Below are positions 6,457-12,386 of a DNA stretch of 12,386 nt, one piece after another. The notes under the pieces are model-generated. The model saw only the letters and a list, made by a program, of their open reading frames with translations, had not been told where the DNA came from and made no database searches. The stretch comes from Candidatus Hestiella acidicharens (GTDB lineage: Archaea; Thermoproteota; Thermoprotei_A; Sulfolobales; Acidilobaceae). The position numbers were made by a program, and so were the translations under genes. The stretch spans positions 1 through 12,386 of the forward strand of contig WAJZ01000124.1 in the NCBI GenBank assembly GCA_015523575.1, given 5' to 3'. Numbering within the stretch: the stretch's first letter is position 1; each line of letters begins with the position of its first letter.

Positions 6457-7641
6457 CTATAGTAGCTCTAGGGCAATGGCAGAGGCTCCACCAAGTCCAT
6501 GGCAGATAGATGCTATGCCCCTCTTTCCACCATGTTTTTTCAACACATTTATGAGCTCTAGGGTAATCCTTGCACCACTCATCCCAAGGGGATGACCTAT
6601 GGCTATGGCCCCTCCATGAACGTTCATTTTTTCATATGGTATGCCTATCTCTTTGTGAGCAATGAAGCTGTTTACTGCGAATGCCTCATTATTTTCCCAG
6701 TAGTCTACATCATCAACGCTCCAGTTTAATGATTTCAGCAGCTTTTTGATAGCGCCAACCGGAGCTGCTGGGAACTTCCAGGTTTCAACGGCATTAAACT
6801 CGAATCCAAGGATCCTTGCAACAGGCTTCAAGCCCATCTCCTTTACTGCATCCTCCCCAGCAACAAGTATCGATGCTGCGCCATCGCTTATCTGAGAGCT
6901 GCTACCCGCTGTATGCACACCAATAAACGCTGGCCTTAGTGCTTTAAGCTTTTCTAGGCTAGTATCCCTTCTAATTCCTTCATCTTGATCTATGATTATC
7001 TTTCCATCGACCTCGTAGGGTATTACAAAATCTTTCATTAAGCCATTATCCCAGGCCTTTCCAGCTCTCATATGAGATTCGTAGGAGATCCAATCCAGCG
7101 TATCCCTATCGGCGTTGTACTCCTTTGCCGTCATGTCTGCCTCTTCCCCCATTATTTTATTAAACACGGCATCATATAGACCATCATATATCATCGAGTC
7201 AAGTATCTTCATTTCCCTTCCAATTAAGTGCTTGACCCCCCATCTGATCTCCCTGCCTAAGAGGAAAGGTGCCCCGCTCATAGATTCCATACCCCCAGTT
7301 GCTATTAGCTTAAAGGAGCCTGTCTCTATGTAGTTAGCTGCGGTTATAATGGCGTTCATGCCGCTTGCACAGACCATATCGACGGTCATAGCATCTATGT
7401 ATTCAGGAACCCCGGCCTTTAGCGTGGTCTGCCTTGCCGTGTTCATGCCAGTTCCACCCCTTATTACATGCCCATAGATTGCAAACTCTATATCCTTCGG
7501 TGATATACCAACCCTTTCTATAAGTGATTTAAGGGTATACGCTGCTAGGTCTGTTATGTTCACGTTCTTTAGCTTGCCTCCAAATTTTCCAACAGGGGAC
7601 CTTAAACCATCAACTATATATACACCGTTTATTTTAGGCAT
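6457..7641 (-). CDS. Thiolase (acetyl-CoA C-acetyltransferase family)
   Basis: Condenses two acetyl-CoA to acetoacetyl-CoA, or cleaves 3-oxoacyl-CoA. The 394-residue protein has nucleophile Cys91 in DMVCASGMN, the oxyanion motif NEAF (318-321), His350 in GGAIAIGHPLG and the second catalytic Cys380 in SICHGLGG, so the full Cys-Asn-His-Cys set of a working thiolase is present. The final Cys block reads CHGLGG where the PhaA/AtoB type has CIGGG. The frame stays open for 24 codons upstream (to 7713), but the conserved N-terminus (MPKINGVYIVDGLRSPVG) starts at ATG 7641-7639, which has GGTGGG (7652-7647) 5 nt upstream and a TATA box at the right distance; I use that start. No DUF35 partner or HMG-CoA synthase lies beside it, so a link to mevalonate synthesis is not shown. 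With the adjacent thioesterase, a role in acyl-CoA turnover is plausible. Confidence 0.88.
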   Translation of the reverse strand: MPKINGVYIVDGLRSPVGKFGGKLKNVNITDLAAYTLKSLIERVGISPKDIEFAIYGHVIRGGTGMNTARQTTLKAGVPEYIDAMTVDMVCASGMNAIITAANYIETGSFKLIATGGMESMSGAPFLLGREIRWGVKHLIGREMKILDSMIYDGLYDAVFNKIMGEEADMTAKEYNADRDTLDWISYESHMRAGKAWDNGLMKDFVIPYEVDGKIIIDQDEGIRRDTSLEKLKALRPAFIGVHTAGSSSQISDGAASILVAGEDAVKEMGLKPVARILGFEFNAVETWKFPAAPVGAIKKLLKSLNWSVDDVDYWENNEAFAVNSFIAHKEIGIPYEKMNVHGGAIAIGHPLGMSGARITLELINVLKKHGGKRGIASICHGLGGASAIALELL

Positions 7642-7674
7642 CAAAACCCACCGTGTAATGTGGTCTAGCAAGGC

Positions 7675-7685
7675 TATAAATATGC
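7675..7685 (-). promoter_or_regulatory. TATA element of the thiolase promoter
   Basis: Read on the minus strand this is GCATATTTATA. RNA would start near 7653, giving a leader of about 12 nt with GGTGGG right at its 5' end. It mirrors the plus-strand element at 7695-7705, matching it in 10 of 11 bases. Confidence 0.6.
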
Positions 7686-7694
7686 TTAAACATG

Positions 7695-7705
7695 GCTTAT
7701 TTATA
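7695..7705 (+). promoter_or_regulatory. TATA element of the metE cluster promoter
   Basis: GCTTATTTATA on the plus strand. RNA would start near 7727, about 33 nt before the ATG at 7760. A second AT-rich candidate (CTTTATTTT, 7717-7725) could give a shorter leader instead. The 118-bp gap 7642-7759 holds nothing else that I can name. Confidence 0.55.
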
Positions 7706-7759
7706 AGATACAAAGCTTTATTTTTCTTAATGTCATCCTACATTGTGGATTGATGAAGA

Positions 7760-8767
7760 ATGCTATGGGGTAGCGTGTTAGGCGGTTATCCGAGGTCTGA
7801 TTATGTGAGGCATGAGATGAGGGATGCGGAGCGTGGTGACTCTGCTTTTTTGTTTCATGAAGTAGCAATAGCGCTAGCTTCCGCCTCCGTAATAGGGGCA
7901 CAGGTTGCCTCAGGAATGAGGTATGCAACCGATGGGATGATAGACTTTCATGATATTTTCAGGCCCTTTGTCATGTCTTGGAGAAACGTTTCTATTGATG
8001 GATTGATAAGGTATTTCGATAACAACTTCTTCTACAGGATACCCGTTTTTAATGGAGAGCCAGACCCAGCCCGCTTTGTTTGGGCTAATAGAGTAAAGGC
8101 TTTCAAAAGCATCAGCTCGCCTCTTGGCATGAAGGTAGTCATTCCAGGCCCTCTCAGCTTCTTGCTTATGAGTAAGAACGAGAGTGGATTAAAGGAACGA
8201 GAGCTGGGTTATAGCATTGCAAAAGCCATCTCTTTGGAAGCAAAAGCTGCTGAAAAGGCAGGTGCGGCTGCTATGCAGATAGATGAGCCCATACTCTCTG
8301 ACCAGGAAATAGATGATGATCTTGGGGACCTTGAAGTTGAGCTCCTTTCAATAATATCAAGCAACGTAAGTCTGCCAACAATCCTTTCCATTTATTTCGA
8401 TGTGCCAAGGAAGGGGATCTATGAAAAGTTAATCAATGCTAAAGTAGATTACATTTCATTAGATGTGGCAGACTCTCCTAGGAGGGCCATGGAGTTAATC
8501 AACGCTAAAGGCTTTGGGGATAAGAGGCCTGTGCTGGGATTGATAGATGCCAGGAGGATACATGACGATAATTATGATAAAATAAAGGACATAGTTAGGA
8601 GCGTCACAAAGGATCATGAAGAAGTAGGCATTACAACAACGACTTGGTTTGACACAATTCCTTATGGCTTTGCCATAAGGAAAACGCAGCTACTTGGCAT
8701 GTATCTAGAAAGGCTAGGTAGTGATTTAAAGCTAGAGGTTATCAACCCTATAACGGAGGTAAGGTAG
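7760..8767 (+). CDS. MetE N-terminal-domain homologue (cobalamin-independent methionine synthase, non-catalytic half)
   Basis: A 335-residue TIM-barrel protein equivalent to the N-terminal half of bacterial MetE, which in archaea is often a separate gene. It begins with GGYPRS (8-13), a variant of the family GSYPR motif, and has QIDEPILS (173-180), which matches the substrate-loop motif of the catalytic half. The zinc ligands are missing: HxC is replaced by SIYFD (210-214), and the C-terminal DCGL region by TTTTWFDTIPYG (292-303). It therefore cannot bind catalytic zinc in the usual way and probably acts with the following protein, for example in binding methyl donor or as a scaffold. ATG 7760 is used because no other good start puts the motif near the N-terminus; ribosome binding is weak (GGATTGATG). 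Its stop is 3 bp before the next ATG, implying translational coupling. Exact partner role is inference. Confidence 0.82.
   Translation: MLWGSVLGGYPRSDYVRHEMRDAERGDSAFLFHEVAIALASASVIGAQVASGMRYATDGMIDFHDIFRPFVMSWRNVSIDGLIRYFDNNFFYRIPVFNGEPDPARFVWANRVKAFKSISSPLGMKVVIPGPLSFLLMSKNESGLKERELGYSIAKAISLEAKAAEKAGAAAMQIDEPILSDQEIDDDLGDLEVELLSIISSNVSLPTILSIYFDVPRKGIYEKLINAKVDYISLDVADSPRRAMELINAKGFGDKRPVLGLIDARRIHDDNYDKIKDIVRSVTKDHEEVGITTTTWFDTIPYGFAIRKTQLLGMYLERLGSDLKLEVINPITEVR
8427..8510 (+). repeat. Short in-frame direct repeat in the MetE N-half gene
   Basis: AGTTAATCAATGCTAAAG (8427-8444) recurs at 8493-8510 with one mismatch. Both copies encode LINAK (residues 224-228 and 246-250), starting 22 codons apart. 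It may reflect two equivalent helices of the barrel or a small internal duplication. Confidence 0.55.
8658..8682 (+). repeat. 11-bp perfect hairpin inside the MetE N-half gene
   Basis: TTCCTTATGGC (8658-8668), loop TTT, GCCATAAGGAA (8672-8682). The stem is perfect with a 3-nt loop. It lies 88 bp before the start of the catalytic metE gene and is not followed by a T-run, so it is not a normal terminator. It could affect mRNA processing or translation, or be a by-product of the codons for IPYGFAIRK. Confidence 0.75.
8755..8760 (+). promoter_or_regulatory. Shine-Dalgarno for metE within the preceding gene
   Basis: GGAGGT, the strongest ribosome-binding site in the window, lies in the last codons of the N-half gene and 10 nt before ATG 8771. 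It supports this start and efficient re-initiation. Confidence 0.75.
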
Positions 8768-8770
8768 GCG

Positions 8771-9766
8771 ATGACATACGAAGTTCCCAAGCTATTCCCC
8801 ACAACTGTCGTAGGTAGCTACCCGAAGCTTGGTAATGCGGCGGAGCTGATAAAGAAGAGAGAAAGGGATGAGATAGGGGAAGAGGAGTTCCACGTTAAGG
8901 TAAGAACTTCCATAGATGAGGTTGTGAAGGATTACATAGATGCTGGGATAGATATTTTAAGCGATGGTGAACAGTCAAGGGAGGACATGGTAGTTTATTT
9001 TGCGCAGAGGCTTAAGGGATATAGTAAAGGGGACTGGGTAAGGATCTTTGACAACGTGTACTTTAGGAAACCTATTATAAAGGAAAGGCTCGAGAGGGCT
9101 GGAGAAATGATAGTTACTGACTGGAAATATGCAGAAAGCGTTGCTGGAGGGAGGCCAGTAAAGCTAATAATAACAGGCCCGTATACAATGCTTGAATGGT
9201 CATTCGATTTGTTTTATAAAGACAGGGAGGAGCTCATAATGGATTTTGCGAAGATAATAAGGGAAGAAGTTTTGGAGGGTATTAGGGCAGGTGCAAGATA
9301 TGTGCAAGTTGACGAGCCGGCCCTCTCCACTAGGCCTTGGAAGGAAGAAGCCTACTTGCTTAAAGAAGCCCTAAAATACATATTTAATGGTGTTGATGCA
9401 AAGAAGATAATACACATATGCTATGGAAGGTTGGAGAAGATATTACCTTATGTATTAGATTATCCCGTTGACCAATTTGATCTAGAGTTTAAGAATAGCA
9501 ACTTCAGGCTGTTGCCATACTTGAAAGAATATGGGTTTAACAAGGAGCTTGGTTATGGGGTCGTTGATGTTCATACATTACAGGTAGAGACTGTCGATGA
9601 GATCATTGAAGCAGTTGAAAGGCTCATGAAGTTAGATTTAATAGGACCTGAAAAGGTATACCTAGACCCTGATTGCGGGTTAAAAAGGTTGCCGAGGGAT
9701 GTAGCTAAGGAGAAGCTCTCAAACATTTCAAAGGCTGCTACCTCTCTGAGGAAAAGGTATGGCTGA
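8771..9766 (+). CDS. metE: Cobalamin-independent methionine synthase, zinc-binding catalytic half (MetE C-terminal type)
   Basis: Transfers a methyl group to homocysteine to make methionine. The 331-residue protein corresponds to the C-terminal barrel of MetE. All four zinc ligands are visible: His215 and Cys217 in IIHICYG, Glu239 in FDLEF and Cys302 in DPDCGLK. GSYP is at 15-18 and QVDEPALS at 179-186, whose Asp181 matches the homocysteine-binding Asp of E. coli MetE. The methyl donor in archaea can be a folate or methanopterin derivative or a corrinoid protein; stand-alone core-MetE families (MesA-D) are known to be folate-independent, but the linked N-half argues for the two-protein MetE arrangement. 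Donor identity is not decidable here. The gene starts 3 bp after the N-half gene and overlaps the next by 8 bp, so it is in one operon with both. Confidence 0.9.
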   Translation: MTYEVPKLFPTTVVGSYPKLGNAAELIKKRERDEIGEEEFHVKVRTSIDEVVKDYIDAGIDILSDGEQSREDMVVYFAQRLKGYSKGDWVRIFDNVYFRKPIIKERLERAGEMIVTDWKYAESVAGGRPVKLIITGPYTMLEWSFDLFYKDREELIMDFAKIIREEVLEGIRAGARYVQVDEPALSTRPWKEEAYLLKEALKYIFNGVDAKKIIHICYGRLEKILPYVLDYPVDQFDLEFKNSNFRLLPYLKEYGFNKELGYGVVDVHTLQVETVDEIIEAVERLMKLDLIGPEKVYLDPDCGLKRLPRDVAKEKLSNISKAATSLRKRYG

Positions 9767-10802
9767 GGGATACTTTTTGCAAATTTGGACAGGTAAGCTA
9801 CCAACAGAGGTGCTCTCCGAAATAGTATTGGATAGGGTAAATTCTTTAAGGAGACCATCAACGCTCATTGGAGGGGAAGTAGGCGAGGACTCAGCGCTAA
9901 TAGACTTGGGTCATTGTATTTTGGCCGTTCACTCCGACCCTGTCACCGAGGCAAGGTTTCATTCAGGTTCCATCGCTGTTGACGTTTCTTCAAATGACTT
10001 GGCAGTAAGTGGGGTAAGGCCTAGGTGGTTCATCCTTGATATACTCATGCCTGGAGGTTCCTTATATTCATCGCTAAGTAGCATAGTTGAATCAGCCTCG
10101 AGGGAAGCGGAGAGGTTAGGGATAGAGATCGTTGGAGGGCACACCGAGTCAACCCCAGGCCTAAAATCTCCAATAATAATTGGGACTTCGCTGGGGTGCA
10201 CATGTAGAGGTTGCGTTTATCCAACAAGGAATGCAAGGGAGGGGGATATAATATATCAGATAAACCCTGCTGCTATCGAAGGGACAGCTATAATTTCTAC
10301 TGATTTTAGGGACTTAGCATTGGATAGGGGCGTTGATGAAAAGGTGCTTGAGAGGGGTTCGGAGTTCATAAAGAGGATAAGTGTTGTGAATGAAGCCATT
10401 AGCATATCAGAGCTGGGTCTTGTAGATGCAATGCATGATCCAACGGAAGGGGGGGTCATTGGAGGGCTTTATGAAATTGCCTTTGCATCAAGGCACAACG
10501 TTGAGGTATACCTTGAAAAAATTTTTGTTGAAGATGAAACGATTATGCTTTCAAAAGCCTTGGGGGTAGACTATACAAGGCTTATAAGCAGCGGTACAAT
10601 AATTGCTAGTGTTCCGCCTTATAATAAAAGGGACTTCGAAAACCACCTCGAATCGCTAAGGCTCAGATATGATGCGATAGGAAGGGTCTTGAATAAGAAT
10701 GAGAACCCAACCCTTATTATTCTTAAGGGTGGGAAACATATCGGCGATATAAGTTCTTCACCAAAGGACGAGATATCGAGGCTGTGGGAAGAAAAGATAT
10801 GA
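9759..10802 (+). CDS. AIR synthase-related, HypE/SelD-like ATP-binding protein of unknown substrate
   Basis: A 347-residue member of the PurM/HypE/SelD/ThiL superfamily, whose members use ATP to activate carbonyl or thiocarboxamide-like groups. N-terminal half: [14 protein letters not shown] (38-51), HSDPVTEA (58-65) and [12 protein letters not shown] (77-88), all close to HypE. C-terminal half: [17 protein letters not shown] (225-241), the second superfamily signature. It is not a genuine HypE, because the tail ends RLWEEKI without the C-terminal PRxC cysteine that HypE carbamoylates, and no hydrogenase genes are near. A CTCRGC cluster (Cys147, 149, 152) is an unusual addition. The ATG overlaps the end of metE by 8 bp and has GAGG 7 nt upstream; a TTG at 9777 is an alternative start. 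Operon position between metE and the adenylate kinase gene suggests a link to methionine or nucleotide metabolism, but the reaction is unknown. Confidence 0.8.
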   Translation: MAEGYFLQIWTGKLPTEVLSEIVLDRVNSLRRPSTLIGGEVGEDSALIDLGHCILAVHSDPVTEARFHSGSIAVDVSSNDLAVSGVRPRWFILDILMPGGSLYSSLSSIVESASREAERLGIEIVGGHTESTPGLKSPIIIGTSLGCTCRGCVYPTRNAREGDIIYQINPAAIEGTAIISTDFRDLALDRGVDEKVLERGSEFIKRISVVNEAISISELGLVDAMHDPTEGGVIGGLYEIAFASRHNVEVYLEKIFVEDETIMLSKALGVDYTRLISSGTIIASVPPYNKRDFENHLESLRLRYDAIGRVLNKNENPTLIILKGGKHIGDISSSPKDEISRLWEEKI

Positions 10803-11398
10803 TGTTTATCATAGTTTCTGGCACGCCTGGTACTGGAAAGACCTCAGTTTCAAAAGCCTTGGGGCAGGACTTAGGGTGCAGTATTATAGATGCCTCGAAC
10901 TTTGCTTTATCAATAGGAGCAGTTTTGTGGGATGATAGGCAGAGGAACACCCACGTTATCGATGAGGAAAAGCTAAAGGATGGGATATTTAAGGAGAGCT
11001 TGACCTCTGCGTGTGTTATAGTTGCAACGCACTACCCAGACCTGTTCTTGGAAGATGAGAGGTTTTATGAAAATACTCCATTTGCGGTACTTCTAAGGAC
11101 GAACCCTCTCGAGCTAAGGAGAAGGCTAAGGAAAAAAGGGTGGAGGGAAGAAAAGGTAATTGAAAACGTCTTGGCCGAAGCCTTCAATACGGTAGCGGAG
11201 GACCTATATCCTTATAGTGACATGGTAATCGAGGTAGACACCACGGCTACAGGCCCTGTAGATGCTGTTGATGTAATTTTCGAGAGGCTACATAAATTGG
11301 ACTTTGGGATAAAGGTCAACTGGCTCCTTAAAGGAGAGGTTGTCAGGCTAGCTTCTGAAATGCTTAGCTGGCTCGATTCTAAGAATTATAGGATTTGA
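10799..11398 (+). CDS. Fap7/AK6-type adenylate kinase, putative ribosome-assembly NTPase
   Basis: A 199-residue P-loop kinase. Walker A SGTPGTGKTS (7-16) is followed by DDRQRNTHVIDEEKL (45-59), a THYPD motif (77-81) and RTNPLELRRRLRKKGW (100-115), the order and wording typical of the archaeal homologues of Fap7/hCINAP. In that family the protein has adenylate kinase and ATPase activity and helps late maturation of the small ribosomal subunit by binding uS11. The ATG at 10799 overlaps the upstream stop as ATGA; ATG 10802 is equally possible, and an in-frame GTG at 10784 would add five residues not expected in the family. About 30 C-terminal residues (170-199) extend past the kinase core. The gene is last in the metE cluster and overlaps the convergent ATPase gene by 51 bp. 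Confidence 0.86.
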   Translation: MMFIIVSGTPGTGKTSVSKALGQDLGCSIIDASNFALSIGAVLWDDRQRNTHVIDEEKLKDGIFKESLTSACVIVATHYPDLFLEDERFYENTPFAVLLRTNPLELRRRLRKKGWREEKVIENVLAEAFNTVAEDLYPYSDMVIEVDTTATGPVDAVDVIFERLHKLDFGIKVNWLLKGEVVRLASEMLSWLDSKNYRI

Positions 11399-12386
11399 TA
11401 TCGAGGGGGACTGTAGCAATGCCTCTCCAGGTTCAAGTTTGTCTAGCTGCGATATTATCTCTTTTTTAAGGTTCATAGAAAGGGAGATGATCTCCTTATC
11501 TCTGGCACTTTTTAAGGAGTGGACTATTTTTGTATTAGAGTTCAGTAGTATGCTGTTTGGAATTAAGGCTGGGGATTGTGTAGAAACAACTATGCTCATC
11601 CCATACTTCCTCGATTCTGCAAATACTTGCTCAAGGAACTTGGCTTCTCCTTGAAAGAGGTTCTGTGCCTCATCTATTATTACGAGCAGGTTTCTGCTCT
11701 TCTCTCTTAGATAGAGGAGCGCTAATAGCAACAAGGCAAATGCCCTCCTCGAGCTTATGTTTTCTATTTCGCTTAGCCTAACGATATTTATCCCAGGGCC
11801 TATGTTTAGGGGTCTGGCTTCTTTAGGGATTGATTTTTTAAGTGCATTAACTTTCCTTAGTAGCCCTCTCTTTACTTCTCTCCCCCATGCATCTGTTCCG
11901 GCGTAGCTTTCTATAGACTCTACTAAGTTGTGGATTGATGTAGGCTTATATTCCTCTATTACCTTCTCTAGCAAGTACTCTTGAGGGGGAGTAAGTCCGA
12001 GGCTAAGGCTTAGGGAATCAATGAGTATGTCTTGCCTTTGTCTAAATTCTGGAAGTTTAAATGGGTCTATAGAAGCCTCCCTGCTTGGAATTACGTTTGA
12101 CATGCCCTGGAAAACACCCTCATACTCGCCTGTCCAGTCTAGGATAATGACATCAAAGTACTTCGAAGACCTATATGCGATGCTTGCAGCCGTTGTGGAT
12201 TTGCCATTGCCCGTAGAGCCAAATATAGATACATGCCCTTGGATGTCTTTAACCCCTATATAAACATCTTTTTGGTATGCACCCTCATAGGTTTTCCCTA
12301 TATAAATTTCCCCTCCTTCGGGCAGTAGCCCCTTTCCACTTTCTATAGCTAGTATGTCGCTGTTTCCTACAGGAGAGATGTTTCTC
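11348..12386 (-). CDS. HerA/DUF87-family P-loop ATPase (N-terminus beyond window)
   Basis: The frame is open from the right window edge, so the true start lies outside; 345 codons are visible. Walker A GSTGNGKST is encoded at 12220-12194, followed by VIILDWTGEYEG, which matches the LDxxGEY block of HerA-type enzymes. Walker B VIIDEAQ is at 11683-11663, and a sensor-like STQSPALIPNSILLNSNTKI block starts at 11584; in HerA/FtsK-like ATPases this region has the STQ-P pattern. The segment before Walker A could be the end of a HAS-barrel domain. Known HerA proteins are hexameric DNA translocases that work with NurA, Mre11 and Rad50 in end resection, but none of those genes is visible, so this may be another DUF87 ATPase. 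An internal ATG at 12103 must not be taken as the start, since it would remove Walker A. The 3' end overlaps the kinase gene. Confidence 0.85.
   Translation of the reverse strand, partial: RNISPVGNSDILAIESGKGLLPEGGEIYIGKTYEGAYQKDVYIGVKDIQGHVSIFGSTGNGKSTTAASIAYRSSKYFDVIILDWTGEYEGVFQGMSNVIPSREASIDPFKLPEFRQRQDILIDSLSLSLGLTPPQEYLLEKVIEEYKPTSIHNLVESIESYAGTDAWGREVKRGLLRKVNALKKSIPKEARPLNIGPGINIVRLSEIENISSRRAFALLLLALLYLREKSRNLLVIIDEAQNLFQGEAKFLEQVFAESRKYGMSIVVSTQSPALIPNSILLNSNTKIVHSLKSARDKEIISLSMNLKKEIISQLDKLEPGEALLQSPSISNPIILRIEPAKHFRS

Noticed and set aside
6616..6627. 12-bp palindrome ATGAACGTTCAT.
   Set aside because: Perfect even palindromes of this length are expected a few times in 12 kb by chance; it encodes the conserved thiolase MNVH segment.
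7642..7713. An upstream ATG extending the thiolase by 24 residues.
   Set aside because: The extension covers the TATA box and ribosome-binding site and is not part of the family; ATG at 7641 fits motif, GGTGGG and promoter spacing.
10784..10798. GTG start for the Fap7-like kinase.
   Set aside because: It adds VGRKD before a family N-terminus that normally begins one or two residues before the first beta strand; ATGA overlap at 10799 is a better start.
9759..10802. Calling the AIRS-like gene hypE.
   Set aside because: It lacks the C-terminal cysteine motif and any hydrogenase neighbour, so the name would imply a reaction it probably cannot do.
11324..11336. Palindrome CTCCTTAAAGGAG just beyond the ATPase stop, considered as a terminator.
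   Set aside because: A 1-nt centre cannot form a hairpin loop, no T-run follows on the minus strand, and it is coding sequence of the kinase gene.
1..12386. Search for tRNA genes, CRISPR repeats, insertion sequences, toxin-antitoxin or defence clusters.
   Set aside because: Intergenic spaces are 118 bp or less, no repeated 25-40 bp units or terminal inverted repeats were seen, and every large frame has a housekeeping-type assignment apart from the AIRS-like protein.

Overview
The window is chromosomal DNA from an archaeon, most likely a thermophilic crenarchaeote (Thermoproteota). Arginine is almost always AGG/AGA and isoleucine often ATA. TATA boxes of archaeal type stand about 25 bp before plausible RNA starts, poly-T tracts follow gene ends, and several gene families are archaeal (two-protein MetE, Fap7/AK6-type kinase, HerA/DUF87 ATPase, archaeal ValRS subtype). 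From memory, the malate dehydrogenase most resembles the Aeropyrum enzyme (shared GMHG...MFPVPR core and LPP-x-x-R end), which points to the Desulfurococcales/Acidilobales side. This lineage call is inference. I see no rRNA, tRNA, CRISPR array, insertion sequence or prophage. Coding density is very high, and the longest gene-free stretches are 118 bp or less.

Layout. 5-6453 holds five plus-strand genes: valyl-tRNA synthetase (valS), a dihydrolipoamide dehydrogenase-type flavoenzyme, malate dehydrogenase, a divergent Fur/PerR-family regulator and a double-hotdog acyl-CoA thioesterase. The last four each have a plausible promoter of their own, so this looks like a run of single genes rather than one operon. 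A minus-strand thiolase (6457-7641) ends 3 bp from the thioesterase, tail to tail. A 118-bp divergent promoter region (7642-7759) carries two near-identical, mirror-placed TATA elements. It leads rightwards into a tight plus-strand cluster (7760-11398): MetE N-half homologue, zinc-binding MetE catalytic half, an AIR-synthase/HypE-like ATP-binding protein and a Fap7-like adenylate kinase, joined by 3-bp gaps or short overlaps. A HerA/DUF87 P-loop ATPase on the minus strand (11348 to the window end, N-terminus missing) overlaps the kinase gene by 51 bp at their 3' ends.

How the genes fit together. Lpd-type enzyme, malate dehydrogenase, thioesterase and thiolase suggest central carbon and acyl-CoA metabolism in a heterotroph. 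The MetE pair makes methionine from homocysteine. The AIRS-like protein is the least understood member of the operon and the best candidate for an undescribed role. No complete new defence or mobile system is visible. The structural surprises are small: the symmetric divergent promoter, two long perfect inverted repeats inside coding sequence (5703-5757 and 8658-8682), helically spaced TATA-like repeats before the Fur-family gene, and non-canonical motifs in ValRS (HIGG, MHKSL) and in the regulator (no CxxC).
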